Source: Bacteroidia bacterium (GTDB lineage: Bacteria > Bacteroidota > Bacteroidia > Bacteroidales > GWA2-32-17). From it: a DNA stretch of 64,000 nt. The translations under genes were made by a program, and so were the position numbers. Where the stretch lies: NCBI GenBank assembly GCA_016218155.1, contig JACREQ010000102.1, positions 34,238 through 98,237 of the forward strand. Reading direction: 5' to 3'. The notes beneath the pieces were generated by a model that had not been told where the DNA came from, did not search any database, and saw only the letters and a list, made by a program, of their open reading frames with translations. The number at the start of each line of letters is the position of its first letter. Within the stretch, counting starts at the first letter, position 1. Shown here piece after piece: positions 27,461 through 36,276 of the stretch.

Positions 27461-27497
27461 AATAAAAAAATCGCATAATTATTATTTTATGCGATTT
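27461..27497 (-). terminator. Terminator after the predicted selenoprotein gene
   Basis: An 11-bp perfect stem AAATCGCATAA / TTATGCGATTT with an 8-nt loop is followed on the minus strand by a run of seven T residues. It separates the selenoprotein gene from the selC operon. Confidence 0.85.
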
Positions 27498-27517
27498 AAA
27501 TACCTTTAATAAAATTT

Positions 27518-30500
27518 TTATCTTATTAATGTAACTGAGCCTGTTTTCTCATGAGAAATTCCATTTGTGTCTTTATAATTTACAAGCCATGTATAAACTC
27601 CTATTGGTGCAATTGATCCACCTTTTACTTTGCCTTCCCATGAATATTGGCTTGGATTCTCAGGATTAAACATTGTTGTTTCAAAAATTACCTCGCCCCA
27701 TCTGTCATATACAAATAAATGAAAATCTTTATCGCTGATATTTGAGCCAGTTATATAAAACACCTCATTTGCTCCATCATTATCAGGCGTAATTGCATTA
27801 GGCGCATAAAAAGTATATTCTTTAATTATCGAAATAGTGTAAACTGCAGTGTCACGACAACCATTCTCAGATTCAACAATTAAAGTTGTGTTATAATCAC
27901 CAACAGCCGGGAAACTATGATAAGGACTTTTTGCAATTGATGAATCGCCATCTCCAAAAATCCAGTAGTTATTCAGATTTAATTCTGACATATTGTTATA
28001 ATGAATCATAGGTTTTAATATACTAGCCATTGCTGGATTCGGAACAAAGGATGCAGTAGGCTTTGGATAAACCTGAATTAGATTTACCAAAGTAACTGTA
28101 TTCTTACAACCTAAAGAGTCTATAACTGTTAATGAAACATTAAACAAACCATCGTTAGTAAATTCATGCTGCGGGTTTGAAAGATATGACAAAGCATTAT
28201 TCTGATCATCTCCAAAATTCCATTGATATTCCTTTATATCATTATCTCCCCATGATGTAAAATTAACAATATGTGGTTCACAACCAAAAGTACTATCCGC
28301 CTGAAAATTTATAAATGGTGCAGACATTACCTGAACAGAGACCTGATCGCAAACTTGTGGGGATGAACATGCATCATTTAAACAAATTTGTATTGACTGT
28401 GATACTGGAGGATAATAATTATATGGTAATGAAATAATCTCACCACTGTTAATTGTTAATGTATAAGGAGAACCTACTCCTCCACTATAATTACCTGAAA
28501 TTATTATTGGTTCACCCAAACAAATTTTAGCAGATGATGAAGTTAATTCTAATTTTAAAGAATCGTATACAAATACTGTAACATTAGCAGGGGCAGCCGG
28601 ACAGTGGTTGGCGTCTGTAACTGAAACCGAATAAGAAGAAGTTTGTGTTGGTGTAACAAATATACTATTTGTTGCATTTCCATTACTCCATAAATACTGG
28701 TATGGTGCATTACCACCGGTAACCGAAGCCATTACACTTGCATTCTGATCAATGCAAATATGTGGATCAGGTGTTGTTCCTACAACAATATTATTTGGCT
28801 GAATTATTTCAAATTGTTCACTAGCTGAACACATTTTAGAATTTGTTACAGTTATAGTATATATTCCGGCAGTAAGACCCGATATATCCTGTGACGAAGG
28901 TCCATTGCTCCATGCATATGTACATGGTGGTGCATCTGTAATTTCTGACACATCAATTGATCCATCATTATATCCATAACAAGCTACATTAGAAACATTT
29001 CCTAAAACACTAACCTGAGAAAACATAACAATAATATCATCAACTGCTGTGCATAATCCATTAGAAACTGTAACATAATAGTGACCGGTAGTATTTACAC
29101 TTAAAGTCTGCGCAACAGAGCCATCACTCCACAAATAAGTTAATCCCGGATTTCCTGCATCTATAATATAAGGATCAGTTGAGTTGCAAAATACTTTATC
29201 TGCACCTAAATTAACAACAGGCGCAACAATTGCTGTTAAAGCAACTGATGTATCCCAAACACATCCAACTGCATCAACAATTGTATAAGTATAATCATAT
29301 ACTCCTGCTGTTGGCGGATTAACTGTTAAATTTGTTGGCGTTTGATTTATTATATGAGGACCATTTGTCCAGCCTTGTGTTGCAATGGGGATAGTATATT
29401 CCCATATACTCGGAGAAATTAACGGATTAAATTCTATCTCCCATGAAAAAATATAACCATTATCAATTGCCCAGTTATCTGAAACATTAATTGACCAAAG
29501 TCCATTTAACGGACAACCAACTAAACCGGCAAAACTTTCGAATGGAGCATATTCGCCAGCAGGTAATGGTGTTTGAGCAGGAACTGAAGCAGATTCAGCG
29601 ACCATTGTTCCCAATATAGGAGTAGGGCTCCAACAATATGTAAATCCAACACCCTGTCCCAATAATTCATCATCAAGAGCATTTCCCAAAAATACTCCAC
29701 CACCACCAGGGTATTCTTTTAATACTATTGATTGTCCATTCGGGCACATTAATGAAATTTCAAGGTCTCCAAGAAATGAATGTTCCATATTGGCGCAAAT
29801 ACCAACAATATCCCATGCATTATCTAAAGTTTGCCCGGGAGCAAAACAATTAAATGTAACACCTGTAGTATATGAGACACCGGTTCCGTCAGGTAAAAAT
29901 GTTGTGTCGTTTACACCTAAACTCACATCAATAACTTCGTGATATGGATCTCCGATAATAGAAGCATCCGGTGTGCCGGTTCCTGCAAAAATTAAATCTA
30001 CAGTATCGTTAGCACAAATAGTTGGCGGTACAATAATTTCCTGAAATGGATTTCCAGCAGTTATTACTCTTGTATCAATACTATTAGTACTTGTGCATCC
30101 GTGAATATCTGTAATCTCTAAATATACTGTGTATCCTCCAGGTTGAGCATAAGTATGATCAACAACAGGTCCTATAGCTGTACCACCATCGCCAAAATAC
30201 CAGTTATAAACTGAAGTATTATCGCTTTGATTATAAACTAAATTATTTTGCGGATAAGTTGAATATCCAACAAAATGAATTGCTGAACCCGGACAAATTG
30301 CAATATATCCCGTGTCAGGACTTGGACTTGTAAGCATAGTGTTAAGATTTGCAAGAACTTCCTGACAAACCTGATGACAGCTAATAGTAGCAGACCATCC
30401 ATTACTTTCTGAAGAACCATCAGAAATAAAACGAACGGTTATACAACCAGATGTATTTGTAAGCGATGCACGAATTGGCATTAAATCCAAAACAGGAACA

Positions 30501-30838
30501 GAATTATCATTATATTTTCCAATTAAAGGTGCACTTGTATTCGCACCATCATATATATATAATGTATCAGAAGGCATAATATCAGTATATGCAAAATACA
30601 ACTGAATATGAGTATTCAGTACATCATTCGAACAGAATGTGACTGTATAATCCTGGCTTGACGAATAGGCATTCGCCGGAGGTTGGCCTCAGCAATTGTG
30701 GGCATGCCCACCGTCATCATTAAACTCTCCTGCACATGTCGAAATGGTCATTCCAGCTACTTCATTAATATTATAAACCTGTGCTTTTACAAGTCCAAAA
30801 ATTAAAAGAAGAGGTATAAAGCAAAGTAATCTTTTCAT
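27518..30838 (-). CDS. Predicted exported selenoprotein: CUB/PKD/P-domain surface protein with in-frame TGA
   Basis: Reading from the ATG at 30838 gives 1106 aa, uninterrupted except for TGA at 30691-30689 (codon 50). Before it lie a signal peptide (residues 1-19, ends FGLVKAQ) and the first CUB strand (MTISTCAGEFNDDGG); after it, in the same frame, the CUB domain continues (DYTVTFCSNDV, DTLYIYDG, up to about 155). The TGA follows Cys49 in HAHNC-U-GQPP. Domains next: PKD (about 180-250), a proprotein-convertase P-like domain (about 300-490), Ig-like and SprB-type repeats (about 540-690), two PKDs (about 850-1005), and a CHU_C/T9SS type B tail (about 1010-1106, PNAITPDNDGANEVF). A gene caller would start near 30601 and lose the signal peptide. 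Alternatives are a nonsense-mutated pseudogene or a sequencing error; no other lesion is seen in 3.3 kb. selC-selA-selB lies directly downstream. Confidence 0.78.
30660..30691 (-). promoter_or_regulatory. Candidate bacterial SECIS element with its UGA codon
   Basis: The UGA (30691-30689) is followed after 11 nt by the hairpin GGCGAAT-GCCT-ATTCGTC (30677-30660): seven pairs including one G-U, and a 4-nt loop whose first base is G. The apical loop begins 18 nt after UGA. This meets the published bacterial SECIS pattern (stem 4-16 bp, loop 3-14 nt with G in the first two positions, 16-37 nt from UGA). The 11-nt spacing equals that of the minimal E. coli fdhF element as I recall it. No folding program was run. 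Confidence 0.65.
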
Positions 30839-31410
30839 ATTTTTCTAATTAACTATATAAAGACGTAAAATATTTGTTTTAGTTGCCTTATAAGCCAATA
30901 ATTTAAATTCATAATTATGAAAACATACAACAAATTTCATAGATCTGATATTCCGTTAATTAGATCTAATTTTTTATTTTACTTTTTTAAAACTTTTAAA
31001 ACTCAAAACAAAAAATAATTCTCAAAACTTTTATATAAAATTATCGCTATAATTTTTTATCTTGAAAAACAATTTAAATCTTATAATATCTTATTATGTG
31101 TTTTTGTTTCATTGCGATACCAAAATTACCTACTTCCAAACCATATTTTTAACAATCTGTTGTTAAAAAATCATTAAGCCTATGAATACATGCCTAATAA
31201 CTCTGTTAGTTTTTTTTACAAAGAATTTCAAACATTATATAACTATCATTATATCTTTAACTTAAACCATATTGTTTTTATTGTTAATAATCATGTTGAA
31301 AAGTAGATTGGTAAAAAGAGTCGGAGTGATATATATTGCAATACTCAAATCAGAATATGATTTGTGCTATTAACCAATAAGTTACACATTCAAAGAAAAC
31401 CAAACAACAA
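30839..31410. other. 572-bp AT-rich divergent intergenic region
   Basis: This separates the selenoprotein gene (minus) from nrdJ (plus). No gene or clear repeat is seen. On the minus strand TAATTTTG at 31128-31121 matches the -7 consensus and would give a leader of about 275 nt for the selenoprotein gene, but no -33 element supports it. No cobalamin-riboswitch B12 box was recognised in front of nrdJ. The length leaves room for unrecognised regulation on both sides. Confidence 0.4.
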
Positions 31411-33993
31411 ATGTTTGTAGAAGAAATGTCAGTTAAACAAAAGACTTCCAGCGAAGTAAATCAAATCACTTACGAGTTTGATGAATCTTTCCAATCAGCA
31501 CTTGAATATTTCAGGGGCGATGAACTTGCTGCAAAAGTATGGGCAAATAAATATGCCCTGAAAGATTCATACGGGAAAATATATGAAAAAAATCCCGACG
31601 AAATGCATTGGAGAATTGCTCGTGAGATTGCACGCATTGAAAAAAAATATCCAAACCCATTAAGCGTTGAAGAGGTATACGAATTATTGCGTGACTTTAA
31701 ATACATAGTTCCACAAGGTAGTCCAATGACTGGAATTGGAAATCATTTTCAGATTGCATCACTTTCAAACTGCTTTGTTATCGGACTAGACGGACCAAGC
31801 GATTCATACGGTGGTATCATGAAAATTGACGAAGAACAGGTTCAATTAATGAAACGCCGCGGTGGTGTAGGTCATGATTTAAGCCATATTCGTCCTGGTG
31901 GTAGTCCTGTATTAAACAGTGCGCTTTCTTCAACTGGTTTAGTTCCATTTATGGAACGTTATAGTAACTCTACCCGCGAAGTAGCTCAGGACGGTCGTCG
32001 TGGAGCTCTTATGCTTAGCGTTTCTATAAAACATCCTGATGCAGAAAATTTCATAAACGCAAAACTTGAGCAGGGAAAAGTTACAGGTGCTAATGTATCT
32101 GTAAAAATAGATGACGAGTTTATGATGGCTGTTATTGAAAGTAAAACATATACACAACAATATCCTGTAGAAAGCAAAAATCCTACAACAACTAAAGAAA
32201 TTGATGCCCGTTCATTATGGAAAAAAATTATTCATAATGCCTGGAAATCTGCAGAACCAGGTGTGTTATTCTGGGATACAATTATTCGCGAATCGGTTCC
32301 TGACAGTTATGCTGACTTAGGTTTTAAAACTGTTTCAACCAATCCTTGTGGTGAGATTCCATTATGTCCTTATGATAGCTGCAGATTGTTAGCAATTAAT
32401 CTTTATGGCTACGTCGAAAAACCATTTACAAAGGAAGCTAAATTTAATTTCGATTTATTTAAGAAACACGTTCACCATGCACAACGCATAATGGACGATA
32501 TTATAGATCTTGAATTAGAAAAAGTTGAAGCTATTCTTAATAAAGTAAACTCAGATCCTGAGATTGACGAAACAAAAAGAGTTGAATCACAACTTTGGGA
32601 AAAAATTAAAATTAAAGCACTGGAAGGTCGTCGTACAGGTATTGGCATAACCGCAGAAGGCGATATGCTTGCCGGACTTAATATGCGCTATGGTAGTGAT
32701 GAAGCAATAGATTTTTCTGTTGAAGTTCATAAAACACTTGCTATTGAAGCATACCGTTCATCAGTATCTTGTGCAAAAGAACGCGGAGCATTTGAAATTT
32801 ACGATACCGAACGTGAAAAAAATAATCCGTTCATTCAACGTATCAAAGAAGCTGATCCTGAATTGTACAAGGACATGGCAAAACACGGTCGCCGTAACAT
32901 TGCACTATTAACTATTGCTCCAACCGGAACAACAAGTTTAATGACTCAAACAACTTCAGGAATTGAGCCGGTATTCCGTCCAGTTTACAGACGTCGTCGT
33001 AAAGTAAATCCTAATGATAAAGATGTAAAAGTTAATTTTACTGACGAAATTGGCGATCACTGGGAAGAATACAATGTATTTCACCATAAATTTGTTACCT
33101 GGCTTGAGATGAATGGTTACGAATTGTTTGAAGTTATGAAATACAATGAAGAAGAACTTGAAGAACTTGTTAAAAAATCGCCATATTACATGGCAACTTC
33201 AAATGATGTTGACTGGCTTGCAAAAGTTCGTATGCAGGGAAGAATTCAAAAATGGGTTGACCATTCAATCAGCGTAACAGTAAACCTTCCGGAAGATGCA
33301 AACGAAGATTTAGTTGCAAACGTTTACCTTACTGGTTGGGAAAGTGGGTGTAAAGGTTTAACAGTATACCGTGAAGGTTCACGTTCAGGCGTACTTATTT
33401 CAACAGATAAAAAGAAAGGCAATCAACCCGACACATTACCATTTGAAGTAAAAAAACGTCCTACAGTTTTATCAGCTGATGTTGTTCGTTTTAATAACAA
33501 TAATGAAAAGTGGATTGCATTTATCGGAATTTTAGATGGATTACCATACGAAATCTTTACTGGTATTATTGATGATGATGTATTACACATTCCAACTCCT
33601 ATTAACAAAGGGATTATCATAAAAAATAAAGACGATCAGGGAAATACCCGTTACGATTTTCAGTATATTGACAAACACGGCTACCGTACTACATTTGAAG
33701 GACTATCAAGAATGTTTGACAAACAATACTGGAATTATGCTAAACTTATTTCCGGTGTGTTACGATATGGAATGCCTATTACCGACGTTATAAATCTTGT
33801 TGGTTCGTTGCAATTAGACGATGCTAACATTAACACATGGAAAACCGGTGTAGAGCGTGCGATTAAAAAATATATTCCTAATGGTGCAAAACCAAAAACA
33901 GGAACACAATGTCCAAATTGCGGTCAACACGATTTAGTTTATATGGAAGGTTGCTTAACCTGCAACTCCTGCGGATATTCTAAATGCGGATAG
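31411..33993 (+). CDS. nrdJ: Adenosylcobalamin-dependent (class II) ribonucleotide reductase
   Basis: An 860-aa class II reductase that makes deoxyribonucleotides without oxygen, using coenzyme B12 as the radical source. Characteristic motifs are SLSNCFVIG (first active-site Cys), GGVGHDLSHIRPGGSPV, STNPCGEIPLCPYDSC (finger-loop Cys), APTGTTSLMTQTTSGIEPVF and the C-terminal Cys-rich tail (CPNCGQHDLVYMEGC, CNSCGYSKCG), which is zinc-ribbon-like and probably includes the redox-shuttling cysteines. No separate small subunit follows, as expected for class II. MFVEEM was taken as the start; MSVKQKT five codons later is an alternative. A terminator follows. It indicates a B12-using, anaerobic or microaerobic lifestyle. 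Confidence 0.95.
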   Translation: MFVEEMSVKQKTSSEVNQITYEFDESFQSALEYFRGDELAAKVWANKYALKDSYGKIYEKNPDEMHWRIAREIARIEKKYPNPLSVEEVYELLRDFKYIVPQGSPMTGIGNHFQIASLSNCFVIGLDGPSDSYGGIMKIDEEQVQLMKRRGGVGHDLSHIRPGGSPVLNSALSSTGLVPFMERYSNSTREVAQDGRRGALMLSVSIKHPDAENFINAKLEQGKVTGANVSVKIDDEFMMAVIESKTYTQQYPVESKNPTTTKEIDARSLWKKIIHNAWKSAEPGVLFWDTIIRESVPDSYADLGFKTVSTNPCGEIPLCPYDSCRLLAINLYGYVEKPFTKEAKFNFDLFKKHVHHAQRIMDDIIDLELEKVEAILNKVNSDPEIDETKRVESQLWEKIKIKALEGRRTGIGITAEGDMLAGLNMRYGSDEAIDFSVEVHKTLAIEAYRSSVSCAKERGAFEIYDTEREKNNPFIQRIKEADPELYKDMAKHGRRNIALLTIAPTGTTSLMTQTTSGIEPVFRPVYRRRRKVNPNDKDVKVNFTDEIGDHWEEYNVFHHKFVTWLEMNGYELFEVMKYNEEELEELVKKSPYYMATSNDVDWLAKVRMQGRIQKWVDHSISVTVNLPEDANEDLVANVYLTGWESGCKGLTVYREGSRSGVLISTDKKKGNQPDTLPFEVKKRPTVLSADVVRFNNNNEKWIAFIGILDGLPYEIFTGIIDDDVLHIPTPINKGIIIKNKDDQGNTRYDFQYIDKHGYRTTFEGLSRMFDKQYWNYAKLISGVLRYGMPITDVINLVGSLQLDDANINTWKTGVERAIKKYIPNGAKPKTGTQCPNCGQHDLVYMEGCLTCNSCGYSKCG

Positions 33994-34034
33994 AAAACAA
34001 TAAAAAAGCCAGGCATTGAATAGTACCCGGCTCT

Positions 34035-34056
34035 AAGGAAAAAGTTCCTTTTGTTT
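34035..34056 (+). terminator. Terminator after nrdJ
   Basis: The stem AAGGAA / TTCCTT with loop AAAG is followed by TTGTTT. A second, imperfect hairpin (AGCC.GG / CC.GGCT, about 34007-34032) stands just before it. Confidence 0.6.
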
Positions 34057-34086
34057 CTAGACAATTCAAAAGTAATACTTTCCTTT

Positions 34087-34162
34087 TACCAAACCAAATA
34101 ATTTTTATGAACAACTGGTTTGGACTATTCCTGAGAGAATCTACTCTGAAGATAGATTCAGT
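34087..34162 (+). other. Structured region before the 46-aa gene
   Basis: Two possible hairpins: CAAACCA at about 34090 pairing with TGGTTTG at about 34117-34123, and GAATCTA / TAGATTC at about 34136-34158 with a 9-nt loop. They lie between the nrdJ terminator and a short gene and could be its 5' leader or a small RNA. There is no match to a riboswitch class that I recognise. A 24-codon reading frame (34107-34181) overlaps them but has no other support. Confidence 0.35.
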
Positions 34163-34193
34163 TATGGTTAATAATTTTTAAAAGAAAGTATTT

Positions 34194-34334
34194 ATGATAC
34201 AATTTCGTTTAAAAAATGGCCAATTGGAAAAATTAATTTTTTGCCCTTACATTGTTGTAAAAGGTAAAATAGTTTATCCAAAAAAAGCGAAATATTTTCG
34301 TTTTTGGGTTAAAGTAACAGAAAAAGCAGCTTAA
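34194..34334 (+). CDS. Small basic protein, 46 aa, unknown function
   Basis: The reading frame starts at ATG 34194 after a purine-rich stretch (AAAAGAAAG) and encodes 46 residues, MIQFRLKNGQLEKL at the start and FRFWVKVTEKAA at the end. It is rich in Lys and aromatic residues, has no signal peptide or membrane helix, and contains one Cys. Its independent existence is supported by a perfect 9-bp terminator 20 nt after the stop, flanked by the nrdJ terminator upstream. I do not recognise the family. The mix of short beta-like segments and basic residues would suit a nucleic-acid-binding or ribosome-associated peptide, but that is a guess. Confidence 0.6.
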   Translation: MIQFRLKNGQLEKLIFCPYIVVKGKIVYPKKAKYFRFWVKVTEKAA

Positions 34335-34353
34335 ACTAAGTTTTAAGTTTCTT

Positions 34354-34379
34354 AAAGGGTTCTTAGGAACCCTTTTTTT
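34354..34379 (+). terminator. Terminator after the 46-aa gene
   Basis: A perfect 9-bp stem AAAGGGTTC / GAACCCTTT with loop TTAG is followed by four more T residues. Confidence 0.88.
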
Positions 34380-34505
34380 ATTTAAAAAATTGCTAATCTA
34401 ACAAATTGATTTATTTTTATATAATTATTGACAAAGTAAAATAATTATTTATCATTATGTATTCCTAGAAGTCAAATTAATAATAAGTACACGAAAAACT
34501 ATTTT

Positions 34506-36044
34506 ATGAAAACGTCTTTATTCTTTTTAATTCTGTTTTCTATTTCTGCACTAATAGTTAAAAGCCAGCAAAAACCTATTATTGAATTAAGTAAGCCATA
34601 TCCCATTATTAGTTGTAAAAATAAACAATATGTAAGAAATGAAGATAACATCTTGGCAATAAAAAATAACAACATTCAGTTATGGGGAATAGAAAAACTT
34701 AACCTGCTAAAAAATGAAAAATATGAATTGCCTGATGGAGCACAGATTGAAGAACTTTGCGAAATAAATGATCAATACGCTATATTTTATTCAGTTTGGG
34801 ATAAAATAAATGAAACAGAACTTCTGTATTATAAAATCATTAACATTGAAAATGGCAACATTAATAAAGAAGGCAAACTTATTTTAAAAGTAAATGGCAG
34901 AGTTTCCCATAATTTTAACTTTCAAAAAATATGCAAAGGATCAAAAATACTTATACAATACAGATTGAACCCAGTTGAAAAAAGAGACGAATTTAATTAT
35001 GATATTATTGGTTTCTGCATTGTTGACAATAATTTAGACGTTGCATATAAAAAACAAGTCAAAATGCCATATACAGAGAAAAAAATGGACATGCTTGACT
35101 ATTACGGTGATAATCTTAACAACATATACATTCTTGCAAAAGTTTTCCACAATAACACAACAAAAAATGTTGACGATTTGGGATTAATCAACTATCATCT
35201 TGAATTATTAAAGCTAGAAACTGAAGATGAATCAATTTCTAAAATACAAATAAAATTAGAAGAAAAATCTTTAGGTAGTTTATTTATTTATGAAATCGAA
35301 TCGGGTGACATAAAATGTTGTGGATACACTTTTAGTGGTAAAAGAGCAGATAATGTTGATGGAATAATTCTGTTTAAGATTGACAAAAACGGGTTAGTTT
35401 ATGATATAAATCAATTTCAGATACCAGCAGGAATTATTGAACAAAATGAAGATTATTATGATCCCTTTGTAAGTGAAGAAGAAGAAAAGAGTGAAAAAAT
35501 GAAAGAGCTTCAACTAAGGCAAATAATAATTCAAAAAGATGGCAGTATAATAATTATTGGCGAACAATATTATATTGAAACAAAAATATCAGTTGGATAC
35601 CAGTATTCAAATGTGCAGATCATATACCATTTTAATAGCATTTTGGTAACAAAAATTGACAACTCTGGTCAACTTGCCTGGATGAAGAAACTACCAAAAC
35701 AGCAAAAGGGAATGACAGGCATGAGTGGAATGTCTTATAAATATATGGAAGGGGAAGATTGTCATTACTTCTTATATATAGATAATGTTAAAAACATGCA
35801 ATTAGACACTGATGAATCTGCAAAACAACACATAAACGGAATGGGGGGATATTTAACTGCCTACAAACTTAATGATGCAACTGGTGAAGCTTCTAAATTT
35901 TCAATATTAAATACAAAAAATGTAAACGGAATAGAAATTTTCCAATTCTCGATTAACAGGCTTATTCCTATTTCTCTTCACTCATTTGTTTTTGAAGTTT
36001 ATAAAAAACAAAAAGAGGATATACTTATTAAGGTTACATTATAG
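34506..36044 (+). CDS. Secreted protein of unknown function, first tandem paralogue
   Basis: A 512-aa protein with a signal peptide (residues 1-20, ends VKSQ) and no recognised domain. It is about half identical by eye to the next gene over its whole length: shared blocks include ISKPYP/LSKPYP near residue 30, MPYTEKKMD, NYHLELL, DGSIIIIGEQ, a WMKKLPK motif and EIFQFSINR near the C-terminus. The alternating hydrophobic pattern suggests a beta-propeller-like fold. The tail ILIKVTL is short and is not a T9SS sorting domain, so a periplasmic or outer-membrane-attached location is more likely. It has its own 5' region of about 125 bp after the preceding terminator. Confidence 0.65.
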   Translation: MKTSLFFLILFSISALIVKSQQKPIIELSKPYPIISCKNKQYVRNEDNILAIKNNNIQLWGIEKLNLLKNEKYELPDGAQIEELCEINDQYAIFYSVWDKINETELLYYKIINIENGNINKEGKLILKVNGRVSHNFNFQKICKGSKILIQYRLNPVEKRDEFNYDIIGFCIVDNNLDVAYKKQVKMPYTEKKMDMLDYYGDNLNNIYILAKVFHNNTTKNVDDLGLINYHLELLKLETEDESISKIQIKLEEKSLGSLFIYEIESGDIKCCGYTFSGKRADNVDGIILFKIDKNGLVYDINQFQIPAGIIEQNEDYYDPFVSEEEEKSEKMKELQLRQIIIQKDGSIIIIGEQYYIETKISVGYQYSNVQIIYHFNSILVTKIDNSGQLAWMKKLPKQQKGMTGMSGMSYKYMEGEDCHYFLYIDNVKNMQLDTDESAKQHINGMGGYLTAYKLNDATGEASKFSILNTKNVNGIEIFQFSINRLIPISLHSFVFEVYKKQKEDILIKVTL

Positions 36045-36194
36045 CATATTTTTAAATAAAATAACAACTTGCATATAATTATCATCTGAACGTTATTAAC
36101 AAATATTTTATATCCTCATCCAATATTATTGTTATGTTTTATAACATATTTTATGACTGGTAATTAAAATCAAAATATAAAAAACAACTAATTA

Positions 36195-36226
36195 TTTGTG
36201 CATTATATAACAATTTAATACTTTTG
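36195..36226 (+). promoter_or_regulatory. Promoter of the second tandem paralogue
   Basis: TTTG at 36195-36198 and TACTTTTG at 36219-36226 match the -33 and -7 consensus exactly with a 20-nt spacer. The start codon is 51 nt downstream of the -7 element. The paralogue therefore has its own promoter. Confidence 0.65.
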
Positions 36227-36276
36227 GTAAAAGAAAACCTATTCCAAAAAATTATACAAACTAAAAAATTATTTTT

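Noticed and set aside
27518..30601. A 1027-aa gene starting at TTG 30601
   Set aside because: It would begin in the middle of a CUB strand and have no signal peptide, although the product has a T9SS tail and needs Sec export. The frame continues upstream through one TGA to a proper signal peptide.
30689..30691. TGA as a sign of a decayed pseudogene
   Set aside because: No second lesion in 3.3 kb, a SECIS-like hairpin at the right distance, a preceding Cys codon and neighbouring sel genes argue against decay. It cannot be fully excluded from one sequence.
31200..31410. Cobalamin riboswitch before nrdJ
   Set aside because: No B12-box-like sequence or long GC-rich helices were seen; the region is uniformly AT-rich.
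34107..34181. 24-codon reading frame before the 46-aa gene
   Set aside because: It overlaps both predicted hairpins, and has no independent support from codon pattern or recognisable sequence.
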